Positions 1-6,357 of a stretch of 14,922 nt of DNA are shown one piece after another. The translations under genes and the position numbers were made by a program. Position 1 is the stretch's first letter; each line of letters begins with the position of its first letter. The DNA comes from Clostridiales bacterium (GTDB lineage Bacteria; Bacillota; Clostridia; Oscillospirales; CAG-382): positions 1-14,922 of the forward strand of contig QAKH01000035.1 of the NCBI GenBank assembly GCA_003343885.1, read 5' to 3'. A model generated the notes under the pieces. It ran no database searches, was not told the origin of the DNA, and saw only the letters and a program-made list of their open reading frames with translations.

Positions 1-59
1 TCGAACCCCTGACCTTTTGGTTCGTAGCCAAACACTCTATCCAGCTGAGCTAGCAGCGC
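1..59 (-). tRNA. tRNA-Arg (anticodon ACG), 3' part cut by window edge
   Basis: Read on the minus strand, position 59 is base 1 of the acceptor stem. The 7-nt acceptor arm GCGCTGC is followed by TA, a D arm closed by GCTC/GAGT, the anticodon stem TTTGG/CCAAA around loop CTACGAA (anticodon ACG, read as ICG), and a T arm starting AGGGG-TTCGA. The rest of the T arm, the 3' acceptor strand and any CCA lie outside the window. ACG is the usual anticodon for CGN arginine codons in bacteria. Confidence 0.95.
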
Positions 60-84
60 ATATCATCTCCCGGACAGCTTTATA

Positions 85-113
85 ATGATAGCACAAAAAG
101 TATGATTTGTCAA
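85..113 (-). promoter_or_regulatory. Sigma-A promoter of the tRNA-Arg
   Basis: On the minus strand a perfect -35 TTGACA (113-108) is followed by a 17-bp spacer and a -10 TATCAT (90-85). This places the transcription start near position 78, about 20 nt before the mature tRNA 5' end. The stretch from 114 to 232 is AT-rich, and I see no gene in it. Confidence 0.85.
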
Positions 114-232
114 TAGGTTTTTACAATAACTTGGCTTTTTATGTAAAAAAGTTTTTTGAAAAAATGATTATAGCTTTGATTAAATTTATTACATAAACTC
201 TGATCTAAGAAAGAATATATTTGTGAAAAACT

Positions 233-275
233 AAAAGTCTGCGGAAACGCCAATAAACGGCTGCCGCAGACTTTT
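233..275 (-). terminator. Intrinsic terminator after the M23 peptidase gene
   Basis: A perfect 12-bp inverted repeat (233-244 with 264-275, core AGTCTGCGG/CCGCAGACT) is extended inward by GCC/GGC. A and T tracts flank both sides, so it can terminate in both directions. It lies about 70 nt past the minus-strand stop of the peptidase gene and shields the tRNA promoter from read-through. Confidence 0.85.
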
Positions 276-344
276 CAAAATTAACGGGTGATGCCCTTAT
301 AATACCAAACTTAATATCTAATTAAACTTAATATCTACTATAAA

Positions 345-1001
345 TTATTGTTTTGACAGTATTCTTTCAATGATAACTGCGGCTTCTTCTCTTGTTATAA
401 AATCCCTGTACCTCTTGTTTCCGTCGGGATCACCAAGAAATATCCCTTTTGATTCGCAAAATTCTCTTGCTTCCTTCGACCATTCGTGCGGTAAAAGTTC
501 TGCGCGCCTTTTCAAATAGTCGTTCATCATGGCGTCGAATTTTTCTTTAGTCATATCGCCGTCCTCCTCGTCCTGTACGTTCGGATTGTAGTAGTATATG
601 CCCACTTTGTTCGGAAGTCCGGTAAAGGCGCAAATATCAAGACTCTCAGACGAAGTACCAGGAACGCGCAGTTCAAGGTGAGTGTGCGCCCCAAAGGAAT
701 TTCCCGTATTTCCCATAACTCCTATGGGTTCTCCTTTCGAGATATACTGTTCGCTTGATATCATAAAATTTTTTAAATGCATATAAAAAACACGCCTGCC
801 GTCGTCCATGGTTATAACAATATAATTGCCGGCGCCGTTGGCCTGAAAGGCAGTGCGCGCCTTGCCGGCAGAAACTGCATAAACAACCGTGTCCTCAAGT
901 CCGACAAGATCGATGCCCTTGTGAAATTCCCGCACTCCGTTTATTATCCTCTCCCCATAGGGACTTGTTACCCTGAAGGTACCTTTAAAACAGCTTATCA
1001 T
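345..1001 (-). CDS. M23 (LytM-type) peptidase with C-terminal SLH-like segment
   Basis: 218 aa. A zinc metallopeptidase of the M23 family, which cuts peptide cross-bridges in peptidoglycan. The zinc and catalytic motifs are complete: HxxxD at H27/D31, YxHL with H75, and HxH at H106/H108 inside GNTGNSFGAHTH. After an acidic linker (about 143-150) comes a tail (about 150-218) reading WSKEAREFCESKGI, GDPDG, and FITREEAAVIIERI. This resembles one SLH-type repeat and matches the tails of many clostridial phage or prophage endolysins. There is no signal peptide or membrane segment, so export would need lysis, a holin or a non-classical route. The start is supported by a GGAGGG site. It lies downstream of the SipL gene on the same strand, with a structured spacer between them. 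It could be a domesticated endolysin or a mother-cell lytic enzyme; the family call is firm, the biological role is not. Confidence 0.85.
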   Translation of the reverse strand: MISCFKGTFRVTSPYGERIINGVREFHKGIDLVGLEDTVVYAVSAGKARTAFQANGAGNYIVITMDDGRRVFYMHLKNFMISSEQYISKGEPIGVMGNTGNSFGAHTHLELRVPGTSSESLDICAFTGLPNKVGIYYYNPNVQDEEDGDMTKEKFDAMMNDYLKRRAELLPHEWSKEAREFCESKGIFLGDPDGNKRYRDFITREEAAVIIERILSKQ

Positions 1002-1027
1002 GCTGTATCCCTCCGAAAAAAGTTGTC

Positions 1028-1102
1028 ACATGTCCGGTGAAAAGACATGTTTCCCCTGACCGGGCAAGCCATTGTCAGGGGATTTGTAATCAACGGACAT
1101 GT
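1028..1102 (-). promoter_or_regulatory. Structured spacer/leader ahead of the M23 gene, with competing hairpins
   Basis: Read on the minus strand, three elements appear in order. Element A is ACATGTCCG (1102-1094). A strong 9-bp hairpin TCCCCTGAC/GTCAGGGGA follows (1082-1074 with 1060-1052). Element B is ACATGTC (1050-1044), and element C is CGGACATGT (1036-1028). C is fully complementary to A (9 bp) and also to B (7 bp), so the two pairings exclude each other. C sits about 12 nt before the GGAGGG ribosome binding site. No long T tract follows the central hairpin, so it is not a clear terminator. It could be a leader RNA, an attenuator of read-through from sipL, or a plain stem-loop spacer. 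Confidence 0.45.
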
Positions 1103-1145
1103 AGAAAACTTGGCAGAATGTATGTAAAAATTTGTATTTTTAAAT

Positions 1146-2699
1146 TTAAGCTCCGAAGCAGGGGATGATAATGGTTTTTCTGCCTGAAATATTTTCCGAC
1201 TCAAGGTTGTTGGCTTTTTTTAACTCCTCTCGGGAAACTTCGTATTTTTTTGAAATATCCCAAAGAGTTTCGGACCCGGACGGATAGCAGATGATGTACT
1301 CCGATTTGCATTGCGGCTTCGGAGAGTCGTAATGAACGTCTGCGCCTACTATTGCGTCAACACGGCATTTTTCTAAAATTATACCGTCGGTTTCAGCGTC
1401 AGCGTCAAGCAGAATCTGTCCGTCGCGAAGTGTTGCAAAGCAGGATGCCACCTGTGTGTTGAGAAGATAACGCTTGTCGGGTGAAGCGTCGCGGACGCTT
1501 TCGATTGGCAGATGAACTCCGAAAACGCTCTGCATGCACTCGGGTTCTCCCTTTTCATCAGTGCCGCTTATCCATACGCAGGCTTTTCCGTTCGCAAATA
1601 GCTTGGAGTCTGATATTTCGGTTGACGTGATGTTTAAAAGCATAGCCGCGTCGTTTATCTCGGCAAGTCCGGTTCGGTCGGCGCTCAAATTCTCGCTTAT
1701 GCGTACCCCGTCCTTTATTTTTCCTGATAAGCGTTCAAAGGAACAGGAATCTTTTACGAAATCACATTCGTAAGTCGGGCAGAATCCGTCGTCAAAATAC
1801 TCGAATTCGGTTTCATCAAAAACGTCGAAGCAGGCGCTGTATGTGATAGTGGTGTTGATAATGCGGTTTTCTCCATATGGGTCGAATGAAGAGCCGGTTT
1901 CAATGTTGCATACGGTTATTTTTCCTGTCGCACTCATTCCGTGCTTTAGTCTTTCGTCTGTTATCTCTCCGGAAAACGGAAACTCCTTGACGAGATTTAC
2001 ATACTCAGCGCCGGCTCCTTCGCCGGTTCCTTCAGCCCTGTAAGTGCATTTGAAAATAGCGCTTCCGGTATATTTGAGCACCTCGTCTTCGGTTACTATA
2101 TCATTTAAAAGTAAAACAGCATTACTGTCGCAAATTTCCGCAATCGGTGACATAGATGCGTCAAGAGTAATGTCTTCATGGATTTCAGTCGGAGATGTGC
2201 AAAGCTTGACATGCAAAGCGCAGGAACTGTACTGAGGGCGCATTTCGGCGTCGCCGACGCTTTCGGGATTGAATAAAGGATGCTCCGAGCAGTCAAAAAC
2301 GCACACTCCTACCGACATGTTAATTTTAAATTCCATGCTTCTGTTTCCTTTTGGCTTAAAAGTGAGAGCAACCGGAAAAGCGGAGGCTTCAGTCAGCAGA
2401 TTATCTTTTTCTTCCGGCGACGGTGAAAAATCAAAGCATTGTTGAAAATCAAACGGAAACGAAACAAATTTTACCACTCCGCCCGGTTCGGTTAGATAAT
2501 TTGCCCGCACGCAGATTTTAACGTCAACACAAATTTTACCGTTTTGCTCGGAGGAAGTGACCTCGTTGACAAGAGCATCCGCCTTAATAATTTTTTGTAT
2601 GTTCGGATAATGCTCCGCAAGAGGAGCTTCAAAGGTTTCGGATACCTCTTTTCGTTCGGAAAAAATCAGATTACAAACCGGTATGGTGTATTTGTCCAT
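1146..2699 (-). CDS. sipL: SipL-like spore coat morphogenetic protein (SPOCS/DUF3794 repeats plus LysM)
   Basis: 517 aa when started at the ATG at 2699, which has AAAGGAG 8 nt upstream; an in-frame start 24 nt earlier overlaps that site and is disfavoured. Most of the chain is made of beta-rich stretches like SPOCS (DUF3794) domains, roughly residues 20-130, 165-280 and 315-440. A C-terminal LysM module follows (about 467-517: SGSETLWDISKKYEVSREEL, then KTIIIP). This order and length match clostridial SipL, the functional counterpart of Bacillus SpoVID. SipL binds SpoIVA through its LysM domain and holds the basal coat layer on the forespore outer membrane, on the mother-cell side. No signal peptide is seen, as expected. 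The SpoVM-like gene directly upstream supports the call. The family (SPOCS plus LysM) is near certain; orthology to SipL rather than another SPOCS-LysM paralogue is likely. Confidence 0.85.
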   Translation of the reverse strand: MDKYTIPVCNLIFSERKEVSETFEAPLAEHYPNIQKIIKADALVNEVTSSEQNGKICVDVKICVRANYLTEPGGVVKFVSFPFDFQQCFDFSPSPEEKDNLLTEASAFPVALTFKPKGNRSMEFKINMSVGVCVFDCSEHPLFNPESVGDAEMRPQYSSCALHVKLCTSPTEIHEDITLDASMSPIAEICDSNAVLLLNDIVTEDEVLKYTGSAIFKCTYRAEGTGEGAGAEYVNLVKEFPFSGEITDERLKHGMSATGKITVCNIETGSSFDPYGENRIINTTITYSACFDVFDETEFEYFDDGFCPTYECDFVKDSCSFERLSGKIKDGVRISENLSADRTGLAEINDAAMLLNITSTEISDSKLFANGKACVWISGTDEKGEPECMQSVFGVHLPIESVRDASPDKRYLLNTQVASCFATLRDGQILLDADAETDGIILEKCRVDAIVGADVHYDSPKPQCKSEYIICYPSGSETLWDISKKYEVSREELKKANNLESENISGRKTIIIPCFGA

Positions 2700-2709
2700 A
2701 AAAATTACT

Positions 2710-2750
2710 CCTTTGCATATCATTTTCTTTTGTTAATGTATATGCAAAGG
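2710..2750 (-). repeat. 11-bp inverted repeat spanning the sipL -10 region and ribosome binding site
   Basis: CCTTTGCATAT (2710-2720) and ATATGCAAAGG (2740-2750) are perfectly complementary and 19 nt apart. In the minus-strand RNA the second arm runs into AGG of the sipL ribosome binding site, and the first arm contains most of the candidate -10 element. It may act as an operator or as an RNA hairpin that hides the ribosome binding site. Confidence 0.6.
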
Positions 2751-2765
2751 GTGGAGGAGGTATTC
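2736..2765 (-). promoter_or_regulatory. Candidate sigma-E-type (mother-cell) promoter of sipL
   Basis: On the minus strand, immediately after the stop of the SpoVM-like gene, GAATACC (2765-2759) is followed by a 14-bp spacer and CATATACAT (2744-2736). This fits the sporulation sigma-E pattern (-35 like kmATATT, -10 like CATACAnT, spacer 14-15). The expected transcript start is near 2729, about 30 nt before the sipL ATG. The match is by eye and no sigma-A promoter is evident here. Confidence 0.45.
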
Positions 2766-2840
2766 TTACTTTTTTTCTCTCAAAAAAAGCTTAAGAAAAG
2801 GTTTTAGAATTTTGGGAGGCTTTATCAGAACGATTTTCAT
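2766..2840 (-). CDS. spoVM: SpoVM-like sporulation peptide
   Basis: A 24-aa reading frame starting MKIVLIKPPKIL and ending in the basic tail LREKK. AAAGGA sits 8 nt before the ATG. SpoVM of Bacillus subtilis is a 26-aa amphipathic helix starting MKFYTIKLPKFL. It recognises the convex outer forespore membrane and recruits the SpoIVA ATPase. Shared here are Met1, Lys2, Ile6, Lys7, Pro9, Lys10 and Leu12; Pro9 is important for curvature recognition in Bacillus. The rest is an alternating hydrophobic/basic segment that can form an amphipathic helix. The stop lies 66 nt before the sipL ATG. Short size, position next to a SipL gene and the residue match together make this convincing, though a chance small frame cannot be fully excluded. 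Confidence 0.8.
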   Translation of the reverse strand: MKIVLIKPPKILKPFLKLFLREKK

Positions 2841-2908
2841 GGAATTCATCCTTTCGGGTATAAATGTTTAATGTTTTTATGCCGTAATTTTATGGAAAAG
2901 TTAGGGAG

Positions 2909-3055
2909 TCAGCATTTGAGCGCAAGAAAACCTGCAAGTACCAGCAGCGCAGCCTCAATACAGACAAGTATAATAGGCGGAAGAAAGCTCGCGATAAGTA
3001 TTCCAAGTCCAACACAAAGTACACACGCCCCGATAAGTGCGGTAAATCTTCTCAT
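2909..3055 (-). CDS. Small two-helix membrane protein, unknown function
   Basis: A 48-aa frame beginning MRRFTALIGACVLCVGLGIL. It has a basic start and then two hydrophobic segments (about 5-25 and 28-46) joined at Pro26-Pro27, with a single acidic residue, Glu34, inside the second. AAAGGAG is placed 8 nt before the ATG, an ideal site. It is the first gene of a minus-strand run (this gene, spoVM, sipL) with 68 nt to spoVM. The 200-nt divergent gap upstream holds a weak sigma-E-like -10, CATATACT (3097-3090), but no convincing -35. I do not recognise the family. The gene context suggests a sporulation-linked membrane peptide; this is inference. The opposite strand carries a 62-codon open frame that I regard as its shadow. 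Confidence 0.65.
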   Translation of the reverse strand: MRRFTALIGACVLCVGLGILIASFLPPIILVCIEAALLVLAGFLALKC

Positions 3056-3177
3056 TTGAGGCACTCCTTTACCGTTTTCTGTACGCTACAGTATATGCCT
3101 AAACATTTTTGATTGACACAATTTTTGAAGAATATTTGTGTTTTAGGTAAGAAAATCACATAAGTTATTTTTTTATG

Positions 3178-3207
3178 TTGACAAAGTCATGTTTCAGGAC
3201 TTATTAT
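3178..3207 (+). promoter_or_regulatory. Sigma-A promoter of the ROK kinase operon
   Basis: Perfect -35 TTGACA (3178-3183), 18-bp spacer, -10 TATTAT (3202-3207). The predicted transcript start near 3214 lies inside what would be an N-terminal extension of the kinase, so it also fixes the true start at 3256. Confidence 0.75.
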
Positions 3208-3255
3208 AAGAGTGTAAGACAATCAAATATTTTGACTTTTCCGGAGGTTTTGAAT

Positions 3256-4224
3256 ATGTTCATAGGAATAGATATCGGCGGATCCAAGTGCGCAGTGGTA
3301 AAGGGAGAAACGGATGACACCGGAAATATTAAAATAACGGCGAAAGTAAAGGCTGACACTAAAACTCTTAATCCTGATACGGCTCTTGAGTTTTTTGCAA
3401 ACACTGTAAAGGATATGTGCGTATCAGGGGAAAAACCGGAAGCCGTTGGTATAAGCTGCGGAGGTCCTCTTGACAGCAGGGAAGGCATTATTATGTCGCC
3501 GCCGAATTTGCCCGGGTGGGACGATGTGCACATAGTAAATTATATGACGGAAGCCCTTGATGTGCCGGCGTTTCTTGAAAATGACGCAAATGCGTGCGCT
3601 CTTGCCGAATGGAAATACGGAGCGGGGAAAGGAACAAAAAATATGATTTTCCTGACCTTCGGAACAGGGCTCGGCGCAGGTATTATTCTCGACGGAAAAC
3701 TGTACGGCGGTACAAACGGAATGGCTGGCGAAGTCGGGCACATAAGATTAAGCGCACACGGACCGGCAGGTTACGGTAAGTGCGGCTCATTTGAAGGATT
3801 TTGCAGCGGAGGCGGCATAGCTTCACTTGCGTCGGAAATGGCAAGGGAGGCAATGCAGAGAGGTATTTTGCCGTCATACTGTATAAAGGAAAACGGAAAA
3901 AGCGCCGAAATAACGGCAAAATCAGTGGCGCAGGCTGCCCGTGACGGAGATGAGACGGCTCTTAAGGTGTACAGAATTTGCGGAGAAAAATTAGGAGAGG
4001 GACTTTCAATACTTATAGACGTACTGAATCCGGAGGTTATAGTAATAGGCAGTATTTTTGCAAAAAGCAGGGATTTGTTATGGAAACACGCTCGCAAAGT
4101 CATAACTGCCGAGGCGCTGACTCAGAGTATCAGCGTATGCCGTGTGGTACCGGCAAAGCTCGGCGACTCGATAGGCGACTATGCAGCACTTGCTATTGCG
4201 CATACGCACACGGAACAAAAATAA
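3256..4224 (+). CDS. ROK family sugar kinase (glucokinase-like)
   Basis: 322 aa, cytosolic. ROK proteins with an intact active site phosphorylate hexoses or amino-hexoses such as glucose, fructose, allose or ManNAc. Visible motifs: ATP phosphate-1 loop DIGGSKCAVV (6-15), sugar/catalytic motif ENDANA with catalytic Asp110, phosphate-2 GTGLGAGI (136-143), and the sugar-binding EVGHI (E159, H162). No N-terminal helix-turn-helix is present, so it is an enzyme rather than a NagC-type repressor. The usual CxCGxxGCxE zinc site is altered to GKCGSFEGFCSG (C176, C183), so zinc binding may differ. The start is the ATG preceded by CGGAGG; an upstream in-frame start is rejected because a strong promoter lies inside that extension. 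A SIS isomerase gene follows 55 nt downstream, suggesting a shared phosphosugar pathway. The substrate cannot be told from sequence. Confidence 0.88.
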   Translation: MFIGIDIGGSKCAVVKGETDDTGNIKITAKVKADTKTLNPDTALEFFANTVKDMCVSGEKPEAVGISCGGPLDSREGIIMSPPNLPGWDDVHIVNYMTEALDVPAFLENDANACALAEWKYGAGKGTKNMIFLTFGTGLGAGIILDGKLYGGTNGMAGEVGHIRLSAHGPAGYGKCGSFEGFCSGGGIASLASEMAREAMQRGILPSYCIKENGKSAEITAKSVAQAARDGDETALKVYRICGEKLGEGLSILIDVLNPEVIVIGSIFAKSRDLLWKHARKVITAEALTQSISVCRVVPAKLGDSIGDYAALAIAHTHTEQK

Positions 4225-4279
4225 AATCGTTTTCTGCTTTTAATTTCAGATTATTATTAAGGATAGGTGAATAAAAATT

Positions 4280-4894
4280 ATGGAATCTTTGCTCAGAAGA
4301 TACCCGGAGTTGTCGGAATGCAGACAAGATATTGAAAAAGCGCTCGATATACTTATAAAAACCGCAAAAAGCCATGGGAAAATACTTTTATGCGGCAACG
4401 GAGGAAGCTGTGCCGACTGCGACCACATAACAGGCGAGCTGATGAAAGGCTTTATGCTGAAAAGAAAACTTTCCGAAAAAGACAGACTCTCACTCGCTAA
4501 GGCGGGAGGTGAACATTTTGCCGACCTGCTCCAGTACGGCATACCGGCGATAAATCTTTGCGCGCAGAACGCTGTCAATACAGCTTTTGTAAATGATGTG
4601 TCGGCAGAAGCGGTCTACGCTCAAATGATGTATGCCTATGCGAAAGAGAACGACTGCGCCGTGTGCATTTCGACTTCGGGAAATTCAGCCAATGTCGTAA
4701 ACGCCGCGATTGCCGCAAAGGCAAAATCAATTCCCGTTATCTCGCTTACCGGCAAGGACGGCGGAAAATTAAAAGATTTCAGCGACGTTGTGATAAAAGT
4801 CCCCGAAACGGAAACCTATAAGATTCAGGAACTTCACCTGCCGGTTTATCACTTTTTGTGCGCCGCACTCGAAAGTGAAATGTTCGGAGATTAA
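4280..4894 (+). CDS. SIS-domain phosphosugar isomerase, GmhA (phosphoheptose isomerase)-like
   Basis: 204 aa, one SIS domain, close to the 190-200 aa typical of GmhA. Key parts: the phosphate-binding loop CGNGGSCADCDHITGEL (38-54) with a Glu (E53) at the position of the GmhA catalytic base, STSGNS (131-136), and IQELHLPVYH (182-191), where H186 aligns with the catalytic His of GmhA. GmhA converts sedoheptulose 7-phosphate to D-glycero-manno-heptose 7-phosphate, the first step of ADP/GDP-heptose synthesis. No other heptose genes are present in the window. A segment at about 57-95 (KRKLSEKDRLSLAKAG to LLQYGIPAINL) is longer than in E. coli GmhA and common in Gram-positive versions. AAGGATAGGTGA precedes the start. 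It is probably cotranscribed with the ROK kinase. Family certain, substrate not. Confidence 0.82.
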   Translation: MESLLRRYPELSECRQDIEKALDILIKTAKSHGKILLCGNGGSCADCDHITGELMKGFMLKRKLSEKDRLSLAKAGGEHFADLLQYGIPAINLCAQNAVNTAFVNDVSAEAVYAQMMYAYAKENDCAVCISTSGNSANVVNAAIAAKAKSIPVISLTGKDGGKLKDFSDVVIKVPETETYKIQELHLPVYHFLCAALESEMFGD

Positions 4895-5006
4895 AGAGGT
4901 ATGTTTGAAATTGAAATTCATATTCGTATTTGAAATATTTGAAGTACCTTTACCGGAATGACGTATTCGCAAATGAAAATATTTTATGAATATTTAAAGC
5001 GGTCAC

Positions 5007-5034
5007 TTGCAATGCTAAATATATAAGCTATAAT
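5007..5034 (+). promoter_or_regulatory. Sigma-A promoter of the fluoride riboswitch transcript
   Basis: TTGCAA (5007-5012), 16-bp spacer, perfect TATAAT (5029-5034). The predicted start near 5041 coincides with the first base of the aptamer. The stretch 4895-5006 holds nothing I can name apart from AT-rich sequence. Confidence 0.75.
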
Positions 5035-5039
5035 AACAT

Positions 5040-5100
5040 GCGGGAATGAGGTTCTCCCGGAGGCGAATGCCTTAAACCGCTTTTTAGCTGATGACTTCTG
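5040..5100 (+). promoter_or_regulatory. Fluoride riboswitch (crcB motif) aptamer
   Basis: The core elements of the crcB aptamer are in order. GGGAATGAGGTTCTCCC (5042-5058) carries the GGGA/TCCC pseudoknot arms around ATGAGG. A small extra hairpin follows (AGGC-GAAT-GCCT), then AAACCGC, a short GCT/AGC helix, and the conserved TGATGACTTCT. The GAGGTT arm pairs with GACTTC, with two wobbles, to make the closing helix. Fluoride aptamers bind Mg-coordinated fluoride and switch on exporters or antiporters, which fits the CPA-type antiporter downstream. Confidence 0.85.
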
Positions 5101-5131
5101 TAATTTCTATTGCAGAAAACATCAGCTTTTT
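5086..5131 (+). terminator. Fluoride-controlled intrinsic terminator
   Basis: AGCTGATG (5086-5093) pairs with CATCAGCT (5120-5127), then TTCTG (5096-5100) with CAGAA (5113-5117), followed by TTTTT. Its 5' arm is the conserved 3' strand of the aptamer, so aptamer and terminator compete. Fluoride binding should prevent termination, giving an ON switch. Confidence 0.85.
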
Positions 5132-5153
5132 GCGTATTTTGGGAGGTATTTTA

Positions 5154-6220
5154 ATGCTGACATCTTTAGCGTACATTTTTCTTGCAGGACTTGCCGCCGC
5201 GGCAGTATGCCGGTTAGTAAAACTGCCTCGGATAATAGGTATGCTGACAGTCGGGGTGATTTTGGGACCGCATGTACTAAATGTCATCGACGGAATACTA
5301 GACATTTCAGCGGATTTAAGACAAATGGCGCTTATTATTATTTTGATAAAAGCCGGACTGTCTTTGAATCTTGCAGACTTGAAAAAGGTCGGGCGGCCGG
5401 CACTTCTTATGTCTTTTTTGCCGGCTGTTTTTGAGATTGCGGCTTTTGTTCTGTTCGCTCCGTATGTGCTTGGCGTAACTGTGCTTGAAGCGGCAATCAT
5501 GGGAGCGGTTCTCGGTGCTGTGTCGCCGGCTGTGGTCGTGCCGAAAATGGTGAGCCTTATAGAGAAAGGTCTCGGAAATGATAAAAAAATTCCTCAGCTG
5601 ATTCTTGCAGGAGCATCTCTTGACGATGTGTTCGTAATTGTGCTGTTCAGCTCTTTTGTCGGAATGGCGCAGGGAAAAGGCGCAAGCGCAGGGGATTTTA
5701 TAAATATTCCCGTTTCGGTATTTACCGGGGTACTCCTCGGAGCCGCTGTGGGATTTGTGCTTGCACTGTTCTTTGAAAAGGCGTATTCGCACGGAAATTA
5801 CGTGAGAAACAGTACAAAGGTTTTGGTAATCTTAGGTATTGCATTCCTATTAAACGGATGCGAAGATATGCTCAAAGGCAGGATAGCGTTATCCGGACTT
5901 TTGGCGTTAATGAGCGTGGCTTGCATATTGAAGACAAAGCTTGACAGAAAAGTGTCAAAAAGAATTTCGGAAAAATTCGGAAAGCTTTGAATAGGCGCAG
6001 AGGCAGTGCTATTTGTTCTTGTCGGCGCAGAAGTCGATATAAGGTGTGTGCTAAAGGCAGGGGCGGCGGCAATAAGTTCGGTTCCGCTTGCACTCGGACT
6101 TCCATGCGGAAGCACAGTTCTGCCGGCAGAGGTTTTAAAATGCTTATCACGGTGCCTTTGGGCGCAATTGGTATAAATCGTACATGCAGAAAGTTTATCA
6201 AAAGAACATCAAATGTTTAG
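5154..6220 (+). pseudogene. Cation/proton antiporter (CPA family, Na+/H+ exchanger-like), disrupted
   Basis: The start is the ATG at 5154 (MLTSLAYIFLAGLAAAAVCR) with GGGAGG upstream; an earlier in-frame ATG lies inside the terminator. The readable part is 278 aa of very hydrophobic antiporter sequence, with IIGMLTVGVILGPHVL, AGLSLNLADLKK and GAVLGAVSPAVVVPKM, as in CPA exchangers of about 400 aa. It ends at TGA (5988-5990). The same frame continues after the stop with family-like sequence (IGAEAVLFVLVGAEVDI), where relatives usually have Trp at the stop position, so TGG to TGA is likely. About 40-50 residues then seem missing near 6065-6080, since AGAAAI joins directly to SSVPLALGLPCGSTVLP. 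Near 6136-6140 a 1-nt loss shifts the frame to MLITVPLGAIGINRTCRKFI, ending at TAG 6218-6220. Three lesions argue for decay rather than one sequencing error. A truncated product could still be made. Confidence 0.8.
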
Positions 6221-6284
6221 ATTAAGAAACTAAATATACAAAAAATTGTTGTAAATTTGTTTACAGTTATTTTGATATTTATTA

Positions 6285-6314
6285 TTGAATTGATTGGAAT
6301 TTGTGTGATATAAT
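6285..6314 (+). promoter_or_regulatory. Sigma-A promoter of the T-box operon
   Basis: TTGAAT (6285-6290), 18-bp spacer and perfect TATAAT (6309-6314), with an extended -10 TG one base upstream (6306-6307). It lies about 45-50 nt before the conserved AGAGAG of T-box Stem I. Confidence 0.75.
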
Positions 6315-6357
6315 CCATACCGTTAAAATGCTTAGACGAAATTATGTTTGTCACTTT

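Noticed and set aside
2871..3059. 62-aa plus-strand frame
   Set aside because: Antisense to the 48-aa membrane protein, low-complexity Ser/Ala/Pro content and no ribosome binding site.
3175..3255. 27-residue N-terminal extension of the ROK kinase
   Set aside because: A TTGACA-18-TATTAT promoter lies inside it, and the ATG at 3256 has CGGAGG and begins with the conserved phosphate-1 motif.
5091..5153. Upstream ATG of the antiporter gene
   Set aside because: It falls within the conserved TGATGAC of the fluoride aptamer and the terminator stem.
5988..5990. TGA read as selenocysteine or Trp by recoding
   Set aside because: No stem-loop of SECIS type was seen after it, and further lesions downstream make gene decay simpler.
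5987..6220. Separate 77-aa Arg/Cys-rich plus-strand gene
   Set aside because: Composition is that of a wrong frame over the antiporter's 3' half; only its last part (MLITVPLGAIGINR) is real antiporter sequence, reached by the frameshift.
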